Source: Flavobacterium sp. Root420 (GTDB taxonomy: Bacteria; Bacteroidota; Bacteroidia; Flavobacteriales; Flavobacteriaceae). From it: a DNA stretch of 64,000 nt. The stretch spans positions 24,230 to 88,229 of the forward strand of contig NZ_LMEF01000006.1 in NCBI RefSeq assembly GCF_001427905.1. Direction: 5' to 3'. Shown here piece after piece: positions 54,720 through 63,922 of this stretch. The notes below the pieces were generated by a model. That model searched no databases. It was not told the origin of the DNA and saw only the letters and a program-made list of their open reading frames with translations. Made by a program: the position numbers and the translations under genes. Each line of letters opens with the position of its first letter. The first letter of the stretch is position 1.

Positions 54720-56246
54720 TTAATAATGAAAATGTTTACTTTCTTCAATGAAAGGATTTCTTTTTGCTAACAGAGGAGCTTTTGTTAATGCAGTAAATAC
54801 AACAAAAATAAATAACCCTAAGAAGAAAAGTATAGACGCAATTTCAGGAATTCCTATAAACCATCTATCTCCAACTGTACCCGGCATAATCATATTAAAG
54901 AAATCAACATAGTGACCTAATAAGATAACAATACCAGCCATTACAATAACCCAGTTAAGACGTTTGAAATCAGTATTAACTAAAATCAATAATGGGAAAA
55001 CAAAGTTCATAACTACAGCTCCAAAGAAAGGTAAGTTGTATAGTTGAATTCTTGTTATGAAATAAGTAACCTCTTCAGGAATGTTTGCATACCATATCAA
55101 CATAAATTGAGAAAACCATAAATAGGTCCAGAAAATACTAAAACCAAACATGAATTTAGCTAAATCGTGAATGTGACTTGTATTTACATATTCTAAATAT
55201 CCTTTAGATTTTAAATATATTGTAACTAATGCAATAGTAGTAACACCACTTACAACGAAAGAAGCAAATACATACCATCCAAATAAAGTACTAAACCAGT
55301 GAGGATCAAATGACATAATCCAATCCCAAGACATAATAGACTCAGATACGATAAAGAATACTAAGAATCCGGCAGATAACTTAAAGTTCTTTTTGTAATT
55401 TAAATCGTCATTAGCTTCATCCTGAGCTAAACAATTTTTTCTTGAATAGTGACGGTATAAATTCCATCCCAATAAGAATACAAAAGCTCTTGCAATCCAA
55501 AATGGAAAGTTTAAATAACCCGCTTTACCAGCAATAATTTCATCGTAATCAGCATGAGTCGGATCTGTAACATGTTCACCTAACCACACAAATATGTGAT
55601 TGAAATGCAATCCACAAAGAATCAAAATTATAAAGAAAATTACAGAAACTACAGGTAAATAAGCTGTAATACCTTGCATAACTCTAAACAAAACCGGAGA
55701 CCAACCTGCCTGAGCAACTTGCTGAATAGCATAAAATGCTAAAACTCCCATAGAAAGCAGTAAAAAGAAAATACAGGCAACATATAAAGCAGACCAAGGT
55801 TTGTTTTGCAATTGATGTAAAACATGTTCTGCATGTGCTTTAGGATCGTGCTCATGAGAAACTTCAGTATGTTTATCAGCTTTTACATCATGAACAACTG
55901 CAGCTTCAGCTTCGTGCGCTTCTTCAGCTTTTACTTCATGAGTAATCTCTTCATTAGCAACAACTGAATCTTTACTTACAGCTTCTTCAACATTTGCATC
56001 TTTTGCTTCTTCATGATGAACTGCTTCAACTGTTTCTGCGTGTTGCGTTGCTTCAGCTTTTTCTTCATGATGTGCCGCAGCGGCCTCACCATGTCCTCCA
56101 CCGTGCTCTGATGCTTCTTTTGCAAGAAGAGTTTCTACCTCTTCAATATTTTTAGGAGCAGTTAAAAAACCATATCCAATTCCTAATATACCAAGAGCCA
56201 TTAGGATGATAGAAAAAGTTTTTAATTTACTTGAAAATGTATACAT
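54720..56246 (-). CDS. actF: Alternative complex III subunit ActF with His/Glu-rich linker
   Basis: ActF is one of the membrane subunits of the menaquinol:cytochrome c oxidoreductase that replaces the bc1 complex. The 508 residues have one helix near the N-terminus (about 10-28) and then about nine helices from residue 152 on. Between them lies a 105-residue linker (about 40-147) rich in Glu, Ala and His, with 16 histidines. I chose the ATG at 56246, which gives the usual MYTFSSKLK start; the longer frame begins at 56273 right at the previous stop codon. Confidence 0.93.
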   Translation of the reverse strand: MYTFSSKLKTFSIILMALGILGIGYGFLTAPKNIEEVETLLAKEASEHGGGHGEAAAAHHEEKAEATQHAETVEAVHHEEAKDANVEEAVSKDSVVANEEITHEVKAEEAHEAEAAVVHDVKADKHTEVSHEHDPKAHAEHVLHQLQNKPWSALYVACIFFLLLSMGVLAFYAIQQVAQAGWSPVLFRVMQGITAYLPVVSVIFFIILILCGLHFNHIFVWLGEHVTDPTHADYDEIIAGKAGYLNFPFWIARAFVFLLGWNLYRHYSRKNCLAQDEANDDLNYKKNFKLSAGFLVFFIVSESIMSWDWIMSFDPHWFSTLFGWYVFASFVVSGVTTIALVTIYLKSKGYLEYVNTSHIHDLAKFMFGFSIFWTYLWFSQFMLIWYANIPEEVTYFITRIQLYNLPFFGAVVMNFVFPLLILVNTDFKRLNWVIVMAGIVILLGHYVDFFNMIMPGTVGDRWFIGIPEIASILFFLGLFIFVVFTALTKAPLLAKRNPFIEESKHFHY

Positions 56247-56273
56247 ATCTATTACGATCAGTTTGTTCAACAA

Positions 56274-56819
56274 TTATAATTGGCTTTTTAGTTTTAGAAC
56301 ATAGTCAGCAACCAACCAACGTTCGTGGGCACTTAATTGATTTGCATGTGAACCCATTGCGTTTAAACCATAAGTTTCTACATGAAAGATACTTCCTTCA
56401 GTAATTACCCTGTCTTTATAGCTAGGCACTCCAAGAAATTTTTCTCTCTCCACCAATTTACCTTTACCGTTTCCAGTTGCACCATGACAACTGATACAAT
56501 AAATCTCGAAAAGTTCTTTTCCTTTTCCGGAATTTCTATCTTCTTCACTCAAAGGTGATTTTAAATTAGCTTTAGCTAATTCATAACCAGCCGTTGAATT
56601 TTCATATTCATAAGGTTCAAAACCTCTATTAATAGTTCCTTCTACAGGAAGCTGTCCTTCTTTTCCACCTTTAAATATCTTTGCTTCTGAGTAAGTTTCA
56701 TAACCCACAGATTCATACATATTAGGGAAATACTGATAGTTTGGTGCCGAATTATTGTGGCAAGATGAAACTAAAATAGTTATACCAACTAAAAGTGTTA
56801 TTTTATATATCCTTTTCAT
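56274..56819 (-). CDS. actE: Alternative complex III subunit ActE, mono-heme cytochrome c lipoprotein
   Basis: The 181-residue protein has a lipoprotein signal peptide (lipobox LVSSC, Cys about residue 20) and one c-type heme site CISCHG (about residue 113). The axial methionine is probably in NAMGSHANQ. It transfers electrons within or out of the complex on the periplasmic side. It follows actD after eight bases. Confidence 0.94.
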   Translation of the reverse strand: MKRIYKITLLVGITILVSSCHNNSAPNYQYFPNMYESVGYETYSEAKIFKGGKEGQLPVEGTINRGFEPYEYENSTAGYELAKANLKSPLSEEDRNSGKGKELFEIYCISCHGATGNGKGKLVEREKFLGVPSYKDRVITEGSIFHVETYGLNAMGSHANQLSAHERWLVADYVLKLKSQL

Positions 56820-56827
56820 AGCTACAA

Positions 56828-57352
56828 TTAATTCTTTTCAATTACTTTAACTTCAACAGCTCCTGTACCTTCGAAAAAAGAAACTAGTTCTGCTTCGTTA
56901 TTATTTACAGCAACTTCCATTAGGAAGTGATCATCTGTTGTTCTTACATCAGGATTCTCAGCTTGCTTAAAAGGCCATAACCTACTTCTCATATAAAAAG
57001 TAATAACCATTAAGTGGGCAGCAAAAAATACAGTCATCTCAAACATAATTGGCACAAAAGATGGCATATTTTGAATGAAACTGAAACTTGGCTTACCTCC
57101 AATATCTTGTGGCCAATCATGAATCATAATATAACTCATCATGAAAGTCGCGAAAGAAATACCAACGCATCCATATAAAAAAGAACAAATTGCTAATCGT
57201 GTTGGTGCTAAACCCATAGCTTTATCCAATCCGTGAACTGGGAATGGAGTAAAAACCTCTTCAATATGATGATGAGCAGCTCTGGTTTTCTTAACTGCGT
57301 CCATCAAAATATCATCGTCATTATAAATGGCGTATATTACTTTATTACTCAT
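56828..57352 (-). CDS. actD: Alternative complex III subunit ActD (DUF3341)
   Basis: The 174-residue protein has a short N-terminal soluble domain (with DDILMDAVKKTRAAHHHIEEVFTPFP-type residues around 13-38) and two membrane helices (about 55-75 and 100-120), as expected for DUF3341. It is a structural subunit of the complex. It overlaps the end of actC by eight bases. Confidence 0.94.
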   Translation of the reverse strand: MSNKVIYAIYNDDDILMDAVKKTRAAHHHIEEVFTPFPVHGLDKAMGLAPTRLAICSFLYGCVGISFATFMMSYIMIHDWPQDIGGKPSFSFIQNMPSFVPIMFEMTVFFAAHLMVITFYMRSRLWPFKQAENPDVRTTDDHFLMEVAVNNNEAELVSFFEGTGAVEVKVIEKN

Positions 57353-58745
57353 GATGTGAATCTTTATTTGCTCTTTCTCTAATGTAATTATCTCCTGTTC
57401 CTTTCAAAATTGTTTTTACCTCTGCCTGAGCAATTACCGGGAATGTTCTAGAGTATAATAAAAACAACACAAAGAAGAAACCAATTGTTCCAATGAAAAT
57501 TCCAATATCAACAAATGTTGGTGAGAACATTGTCCAAGAAGATGGAAGGTAATCTCTATGTAAAGAAGTAACAATAATTACGAATCTTTCAAACCACATT
57601 CCAATGTTTACAACAATCGAAATAATAAATGAAAACATGATACTTGTTCTTAGTTTTTTGAACCACATAAATTGTGGAGAGAAAACGTTACAAGTCATCA
57701 TCGACCAATATGCCCACCAGTAAGGTCCGGTAGCTCTGTTTAAGAAAGCATATTGCTCATATTCTACCCCTGAATACCAAGCTACAAATAACTCAGTAAT
57801 ATAAGCTACACCTACAATAGAACCAGTAATCATGATAATGATATTCATTAATTCGATATGCTGTAATGTAATGTATGCTTCAAGATTAGAAACTTTTCTC
57901 ATAACAATCAACAATGTGTTTACCATTGCAAATCCCGAGAAAACCGCTCCAGCAACGAAGTATGGAGGAAAAATTGTTGTATGCCATCCTGGAATTACAG
58001 AAGTAGCAAAGTCCATAGATACAATCGTGTGTACAGAAAGTACAAGAGGAGTAGCTAAACCAGCTAATACCAAAGATACTTCTTCAAAACGTTGCCAATC
58101 TTTAGCTCTACCGCTCCATCCAAAACTTAGGATAGAATATACTCTTTTATTAAAAGGTGTTATTGCTCTATCGCGCAACATTGCAAAGTCAGGTAATAGA
58201 CCAGTCCACCAGAAAACTAATGATACTGAAAGATAAGTTGAAATTGCGAATACGTCCCAAAGCAATGGTGAGTTAAAGTTTACCCATAAAGATCCAAATT
58301 GATTTGGAATAGGTAAAACCCAGTATGCTAACCATGGACGTCCCATGTGAATAATTGGAAATAAACCTGCCTGAACTACTGAGAAGATAGTCATCGCTTC
58401 AGCAGAACGGTTAATAGCCATTCTCCAACGTTGACGGAAAAGTAATAATACCGCAGAAATTAATGTTCCAGCGTGACCAATACCAACCCACCAAACGAAG
58501 TTCGTGATATCCCAAGCCCAACCAACTGTTTTATTTAATCCCCATGTTCCGATACCGGTAGATACGGTGTAAATGATACAACCTAACCCCCAAAGGAAGG
58601 CTATTAATGCGATTGAAAATACAATCCACCATTGTTTGTTTGCAGGCCCCTCAACAGGTGCAGCTACATCTACTGTTACGTCGTGATAAGATTTATCACC
58701 TATAACTAAAGGTTTTCTAATGGGTGCTTCGTAGTGAGACGACAT
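57345..58745 (-). CDS. actC: Alternative complex III subunit ActC (NrfD/PsrC type)
   Basis: The 466-residue protein has ten predicted membrane helices and NrfD/PsrC-type segments such as VGIGHAGTLISAVLLLFRQRWR and MGRPWLAYWVLPIPNQ. It is the main quinol-binding membrane subunit; the homologous ActF lies further down the operon. The start follows actB after 33 bases. Confidence 0.96.
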   Translation of the reverse strand: MSSHYEAPIRKPLVIGDKSYHDVTVDVAAPVEGPANKQWWIVFSIALIAFLWGLGCIIYTVSTGIGTWGLNKTVGWAWDITNFVWWVGIGHAGTLISAVLLLFRQRWRMAINRSAEAMTIFSVVQAGLFPIIHMGRPWLAYWVLPIPNQFGSLWVNFNSPLLWDVFAISTYLSVSLVFWWTGLLPDFAMLRDRAITPFNKRVYSILSFGWSGRAKDWQRFEEVSLVLAGLATPLVLSVHTIVSMDFATSVIPGWHTTIFPPYFVAGAVFSGFAMVNTLLIVMRKVSNLEAYITLQHIELMNIIIMITGSIVGVAYITELFVAWYSGVEYEQYAFLNRATGPYWWAYWSMMTCNVFSPQFMWFKKLRTSIMFSFIISIVVNIGMWFERFVIIVTSLHRDYLPSSWTMFSPTFVDIGIFIGTIGFFFVLFLLYSRTFPVIAQAEVKTILKGTGDNYIRERANKDSHHE

Positions 58746-58778
58746 AATCCTTTATATTGTTTCTAATTAATAATTTTA

Positions 58779-61700
58779 CTAAGTATTTCTAACTTTAACA
58801 TGGTAAACCACATTAGGTTTTGTTCCTACATGCTCTAACAAGTGATATGATCTTTCATCGGCCGCTAATTTAGCAACTTTACTATCAGCATCATTAACAT
58901 CACCAAATATCATTGCTCCAGAAGAACAAGCATTAGAACAAGCTGTTTGGAATTCGCCATCAGCAACTGGGCGACCTTCATTTTTAGCTTTTAACTTAGT
59001 TGCTTGTGTCATTTGAATACACATAGAACATTTTTCCATAACTCCACGAGAACGAACGTTTACGTCTGGATTTAATACCATACGTCCTAAATCGTCATTC
59101 ATATGGTAATCGAATTCTGTGTTTTTGTTATACAAGAACCAGTTGAAACGACGTACTTTATATGGACAGTTATTTGCACAATAACGAGTACCAACACATC
59201 TGTTGTATGCCATGTGGTTTTGACCTTCACGACCGTGAGATGTAGCAGCTACAGGACAAACTGTCTCACATGGTGCGTGATTACAGTGCTGACACATAAC
59301 TGGTTGGAATGAAACTTGTGGATTGTCTCCAGCTTTTTCCATTTCATTAAATGTAGATAATGAACTAGATAAACCAGCAATATTTTCTTTTCTTTCATTA
59401 TCACCTTCAAAAGTACTTTCAGAAGAATAATACCTGTCAATACGCAACCAGTGCATATCACGGCTTCTTCTTACCTCTGCTTTACCCACAACCGGAACGT
59501 TGTTCTCAGCATGACAAGCAATAACACACGCACCACATCCAGTACAAGCATTTAAGTCAATTGAAAGATTAAAGTGATGCCCTGTAGTACGATCAAATGA
59601 TTCCCATAAATCGACAGTTGTAGCCTCAACTTCCTGGTGATCTAAAGACACCATCGGTTTTTCATTCCAATGTTCAGCATCTTTAGTATTAAAGATTTCA
59701 AGGGTAGTTTCTTTAATAATATCTCCTCTACCCATTAATGTTTTCTGTCCCTGAACACAAGCAAACTCGTGAACTCCATTTGCTTTCGCAATAGAAACAG
59801 ATTGAACACTATTGAAGTTTTTATATAAAGCGTAAGCATTTAAACCTACTTGCATTTCATCTTTCAAAGCCGCTTTACGACCATATCCTACAGCTAAACC
59901 AACTGTACCAATAGCTTGCCCAGGTTGAACAATTACTGGAACATTTTCTAATTTAGCTCCGTCAGCAATTGTAATCGTAGCATAACTACCATTCAAACCA
60001 CCATTAGCAACAATTTCATTTGTTAAACCAAGCTTTTTAGCATCAGCATTAGAAATAGTTACATAGTTATCCCAAGAAACTCTTGTGATTGGATCCGGAA
60101 ACTCTTGCAACCAAGGATTGTTTGCCTGTTGTCCATCACCCATACCCGTTTTAGTATACAATACTAACTCAAAATCTCCAGTTGATCTTGATTTAGAAAC
60201 TGCACTTGCAGCAGCAGTATAATCAAAAGAACCTGCAGATAAAGCAGCAGAACCAATTACAAAAACACCATCATGTAGAACTTTATTCCAAGAAGAACCT
60301 GCAATAATCGCAGCTGAACTAGCTTTAAGATAATCGTAGAAATTTCCAGGAACTCCATTTAATGATAATAAAGCGTCCTGAAATTGTTTTGTATTGAATA
60401 TAGGACGAATAGTTGGCTGAGTCAAACTATAGGTTCCTTTAGTAAGTACAACGTCACCCCATGATTCTAAGTAATGAGGAGCAGGAGCAGCAATTGTAGT
60501 AATCGATGCAGTTTCATCTTCTTTTAAAGAGAAAGCAACTGAAGTTTTTACTTTTTTCAATCCAGAAACAAAAGAAGCTGAATCAGCTAATGTATAAACC
60601 GGATTAATACCACTCATGATTAAAGTATGAACACTTCCAGCATTCATATCTTTTATTAATTGAGACACAAGCGTATTAGAACCTTTTCTAATTTGTCTTG
60701 TTCCTGCAGTATTAAAAGCTTCACTAGCCAATACCTGATTGATAGCCAAAACTAGTAATTGTGCATTTTTATCTTCAATTCCAGATACTAAAACTCCTTT
60801 AGAACCAGCAGCTTTTAACTGTTGAGCAGCTTTAACGACTTCTGCTTTAAATTTACCATCTAAAGAGACAGCAACAGAAGCACCTGCAACTATATTGTAT
60901 ATTTGAACTAATGCTTGTTTTTGATCAGCAATAGTCATTGGAACACGCTTATCAGCAGCAGCTCCGGATAATGTCATATTTGATTCAAACTGAAAGTGAC
61001 GAGACATTTTTCCATTTTGAGGAATACGTCCTTTTGCATATCCTGCATCATATCCGCCACCTTGCCAATCTCCTAAGAAATCAGCCCCAACAGAAACGAT
61101 TAAAGAAGCTTTTGAGAAATCATAATCAACTAAAGCTCTTTCACCATAAACTGTTTCAAATGCATCTAATGCGTCAGATGAAGAAACTGCATCATAAACA
61201 ACATGTTTTGCATTTGGGTTTTTAGCGATAAATTCACCTATCAACTTTTCAGTCGATGGACTCGCTAAAGTATTTGTCAACAATACCACTTGTCCGCCTT
61301 TTGCTTTTGCATCAGCAAGACTTGATTTAATTTTTAAATCAACAGCAGACCAGCTGCTATTTTTTCCTTCCAATTTAGGTTCTTTCAAACGCATACTATC
61401 ATACAATGATAAGATAGACGCATGAATTCTAGCATTGGCTGAAAATTTAGCTCCAGAAATAGTGTTGTTATCAATTTTAATTGGACGACCCTCACGAGTT
61501 TTCACTAATAAGTTAGCAAAATCAAAACCATCAAAAACAGTAGTTGCATAATAATCTGCAACACCAGGAATGATTTGTTCCGGTTGTAACACATAAGGTA
61601 TAGACTTGTGAACAGGACCTTCGCAAGCAGCAAGTGTAACAGCTGCAGTACTAAACCCTACGTACTTTAAAAAGTCACGACGTGAAGTTCCAGATTGAGC

Positions 61701-61832
61701 TAAAGCATCTGCATTCCCTAAGAATTCTTCTGTAGGAATCTCTTCAACAAATTCGTTATTTCTAAGCGCCTCAACAATAGAACTATTTTCTAGTTCTTCA
61801 ACACTTTTCCAGTATTTTTTGTTTGATGACAT
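58779..61832 (-). CDS. actB: Alternative complex III subunit ActB, iron-sulfur protein
   Basis: The 1017-residue protein has a twin-arginine segment (TSRRDFLKYVGF, Arg51-Arg52) after a 50-residue leader, and a Cys at position 70 in LAAC that may be lipidated. The first part (about 75-700) resembles molybdopterin oxidoreductases but no cofactor is expected there. The last part (about 735-1000) binds four Fe-S clusters in the motifs CTGCGACVIACH, CQHCNHAPCETVCP, CVGTRYCANNCP and CSMCIQ with CSNACSSG. It moves electrons from quinol toward the hemes of ActA. Its length is normal for the fused ActB type. Confidence 0.96.
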   Translation of the reverse strand: MSSNKKYWKSVEELENSSIVEALRNNEFVEEIPTEEFLGNADALAQSGTSRRDFLKYVGFSTAAVTLAACEGPVHKSIPYVLQPEQIIPGVADYYATTVFDGFDFANLLVKTREGRPIKIDNNTISGAKFSANARIHASILSLYDSMRLKEPKLEGKNSSWSAVDLKIKSSLADAKAKGGQVVLLTNTLASPSTEKLIGEFIAKNPNAKHVVYDAVSSSDALDAFETVYGERALVDYDFSKASLIVSVGADFLGDWQGGGYDAGYAKGRIPQNGKMSRHFQFESNMTLSGAAADKRVPMTIADQKQALVQIYNIVAGASVAVSLDGKFKAEVVKAAQQLKAAGSKGVLVSGIEDKNAQLLVLAINQVLASEAFNTAGTRQIRKGSNTLVSQLIKDMNAGSVHTLIMSGINPVYTLADSASFVSGLKKVKTSVAFSLKEDETASITTIAAPAPHYLESWGDVVLTKGTYSLTQPTIRPIFNTKQFQDALLSLNGVPGNFYDYLKASSAAIIAGSSWNKVLHDGVFVIGSAALSAGSFDYTAAASAVSKSRSTGDFELVLYTKTGMGDGQQANNPWLQEFPDPITRVSWDNYVTISNADAKKLGLTNEIVANGGLNGSYATITIADGAKLENVPVIVQPGQAIGTVGLAVGYGRKAALKDEMQVGLNAYALYKNFNSVQSVSIAKANGVHEFACVQGQKTLMGRGDIIKETTLEIFNTKDAEHWNEKPMVSLDHQEVEATTVDLWESFDRTTGHHFNLSIDLNACTGCGACVIACHAENNVPVVGKAEVRRSRDMHWLRIDRYYSSESTFEGDNERKENIAGLSSSLSTFNEMEKAGDNPQVSFQPVMCQHCNHAPCETVCPVAATSHGREGQNHMAYNRCVGTRYCANNCPYKVRRFNWFLYNKNTEFDYHMNDDLGRMVLNPDVNVRSRGVMEKCSMCIQMTQATKLKAKNEGRPVADGEFQTACSNACSSGAMIFGDVNDADSKVAKLAADERSYHLLEHVGTKPNVVYHVKVRNT

Positions 61833-61864
61833 TGTATATAAATATTAAAATCTTAATAATTCGA

Positions 61865-63190
61865 TTAATAGTGGCATTTACCGCATTCTAAACCTCCCAT
61901 TTGCGCTGCAGTTAATTTCTCTACACCGTATTTTTTAGAAAGTTCAGCATGAATTTTATCATAGTATGCATTTCCTTCCATCTTAACATCAGTTTTTCTA
62001 TGGCAATCAATACACCATCCCATTGTTAATTTAGAATATTGCTTCATGATTTCAAATTCCTGTACCGGACCGTGACATGTTTGACATTCAACTCCAGCCA
62101 CATTTACGTGTTGAGAGTGATTGAAATACACGAAATCAGGTAAATTATGAATACGAACCCATTTAACAGGCTGTGTTTTTCCAGTATAAGCCTGTTTAGT
62201 CTTATCCCATCCAACAGCATCATATAATTTTTGAATTTGAGCATCATAAAACGCCTTGCTGTACTCTGGAGTAGCAGTAGATTCGGCAACTTCAGAAATA
62301 TTTTTATGACAGTTCATACAAACATTCAAAGAAGGAATACCAGCAGTTTTACTAACACGAGCTGCAGAGTGACAATATTTACAATTGATCTCGTTATCTC
62401 CCGCGTGAATTTTATGAGAATAGTGAATTGGCTGAATCGGCTCATAATTTTGATCAACACCAACTTGCATTAAGAAAGCATAAACAAAATAACCACTCGC
62501 CAAAAGAAGAAATATAGACGTAACTAATACTAAAAATTGGTTTTTAGCAAAAGCTTTCCAAATTGGAGTTCTAGCCTCTCTAGTCGGAATCTCAATACCA
62601 TTTTTGCTGGCAACTTTTGTCAATACTTTATTAACCATTACTAACATGACAACTAAAATAGCCATCACGAGAGCAAGAGCACCTAAAATGATATTATTAG
62701 AAATCCCACTTGCTTCAGGCTGAGGACCAGTTGGCAATGTAGCAGCACCAACAGCAGGCTCAGCTTTTACTTCAGAAGTATAAGCAATAATATTATCGAT
62801 ATCAGCTTCTGCTAATTGAGGAAAAGAAGTCATTACTGACTTATTGTTTTCTTCAAAAAGTTTTACAGCTACAGGATCGCCTGACTTAATCACGTCAGAA
62901 CTGTTGTGCACCCACTTGTAAATCCAAGCCATATCATGCTTTGAAGCAACACCTCTTAAAGCAGGACCTGTTGATTTAGCATCTAATTTGTGACATGCAG
63001 CGCAATTTGCATTAAAAAGTTCCTTCCCTTTTACTGGATCACCACCTGCAGTTGCGGCCGGAGCAGCAGCTTCAGGCGCCGCCGGAGCAGCAGCATCTTG
63101 AGCAAATGAAGTTAGGGAGAAAATCAGCGTTAGCGATAAGCTAAGCAGTAATTTTCTTGAGATCGAATTATGGTTACCCACCTTTTTCAT
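61865..63190 (-). CDS. actA: Alternative complex III subunit ActA, multiheme cytochrome c with extra mono-heme domain
   Basis: The 441-residue protein has a signal peptide (to about residue 30), an Ala/Pro-rich stretch and a mono-heme cytochrome c domain with CAACH (63-67). One membrane helix is near 165-190 and another near 213-238. A pentaheme domain follows with CKYCH, CMNCH, CQTCH, CIDCH and, at the very end, CGKCHY. Six heme motifs in total are visible, whereas classical ActA is pentaheme; the N-terminal cytochrome is a fusion. It is the first gene of the operon, and transcription probably begins at the box at 63278. Confidence 0.95.
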   Translation of the reverse strand: MKKVGNHNSISRKLLLSLSLTLIFSLTSFAQDAAAPAAPEAAAPAATAGGDPVKGKELFNANCAACHKLDAKSTGPALRGVASKHDMAWIYKWVHNSSDVIKSGDPVAVKLFEENNKSVMTSFPQLAEADIDNIIAYTSEVKAEPAVGAATLPTGPQPEASGISNNIILGALALVMAILVVMLVMVNKVLTKVASKNGIEIPTREARTPIWKAFAKNQFLVLVTSIFLLLASGYFVYAFLMQVGVDQNYEPIQPIHYSHKIHAGDNEINCKYCHSAARVSKTAGIPSLNVCMNCHKNISEVAESTATPEYSKAFYDAQIQKLYDAVGWDKTKQAYTGKTQPVKWVRIHNLPDFVYFNHSQHVNVAGVECQTCHGPVQEFEIMKQYSKLTMGWCIDCHRKTDVKMEGNAYYDKIHAELSKKYGVEKLTAAQMGGLECGKCHY

Positions 63191-63277
63191 ATAGTATAAT
63201 AATTATCTACTAATTTTTGGTATGATTTTTACTGTAGTAAAACAATAAAAAACGAATACCCTCTTTTAAAACTTGCA

Positions 63278-63285
63278 CAAAAATA
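63278..63285 (-). promoter_or_regulatory. Promoter -7 box for the act-cox operon
   Basis: On the minus strand the bases read TATTTTTG, a match to TAnnTTTG, 87 bases before the actA ATG. All genes down to cox1 follow without a terminator. Confidence 0.5.
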
Positions 63286-63383
63286 CGACTTATGAACTAT
63301 TCTCAAAACCTTAAAATAGTCTTAAATATCAATTTATATCAATTCTAAATAATATTAAAATTTTCCATACAAACTTTAAATAC

Positions 63384-63391
63384 TATTTTTG
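63384..63391 (+). promoter_or_regulatory. Promoter -7 box for the SPOR-domain gene
   Basis: TATTTTTG matches TAnnTTTG and lies 18 bases before the ATG at 63410. It overlaps a TTG at 63389 that could otherwise be taken as a start codon. Confidence 0.5.
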
Positions 63392-63409
63392 CATAAAAAC
63401 CATCACATT

Positions 63410-63799
63410 ATGAGAATTTTAACCCCTACAAAACGAGTTTTCTTAACACTAACAATGTTAACATTAGCCTATAACATTAATGCTCAAGACCAAAATTTAA
63501 CAGTAAATCAGGATCCTAAATTTGACCAGTTATTGAATGACAAACGCAAAATTAACACGTCAATAAGCACAAACGATACTTATAAAATTCAAATTTTTAG
63601 CGGAAAAAGTGAAGAGGCCAAAAAAACCTTATCCGATTTTAAAAGAGAGAATAGCAACATAGATGGTACCATCATTTTCAACACACCAAACTACAAGGTA
63701 ATTGTTGGAAATTTTAAAACCAGAATCGAAGCAGAACGAAATTTAGCTGAAATTAAAAAGAGATACAAACTTGTATTTTTAATCAAACCCAGCAAATAA
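63410..63799 (+). CDS. Exported SPOR-domain protein
   Basis: The 129-residue protein has a signal peptide (about 1-24, ending NINAQ) and a C-terminal SPOR domain (about 58-126), with the typical pattern YKIQIFSGKSEEAKKTL, NYKVIVGNFKTRIEAE and the final LVFLIKPSK. SPOR domains bind denuded glycan strands of peptidoglycan, often at division sites. It stands alone, divergent from the act-cox operon, and is followed by a terminator. A longer frame starting at TTG 63389 is rejected because the codon lies in the promoter box. Confidence 0.9.
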   Translation: MRILTPTKRVFLTLTMLTLAYNINAQDQNLTVNQDPKFDQLLNDKRKINTSISTNDTYKIQIFSGKSEEAKKTLSDFKRENSNIDGTIIFNTPNYKVIVGNFKTRIEAERNLAEIKKRYKLVFLIKPSK

Positions 63800-63831
63800 T
63801 TATCACTCCTAATACTGATAACAAAAAGAAG

Positions 63832-63863
63832 CCGTCTCAAAACAAAATTTGAGACGGTTTTTT
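63832..63863 (+). terminator. Intrinsic terminator after the SPOR-domain gene
   Basis: CCGTCTCAAA (63832-63841) pairs with TTTGAGACGG (63848-63857), followed by six T. Confidence 0.82.
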
Positions 63864-63922
63864 ATTTGTTGTCCATTTTGGCTTTTAATGTTTTGATTTT
63901 AAGGGAAGGAAAAAAATTGCCC

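Noticed and set aside
60938..61225. Plus-strand open frame inside actB, rich in His, Leu and Gln
   Set aside because: It is a shadow of actB on the opposite strand with a composition typical of such shadows.
58779..61832. Active molybdopterin oxidoreductase
   Set aside because: The first part has only the fold of that family; the context (act operon) and cluster pattern identify ActB, which does not carry the cofactor.
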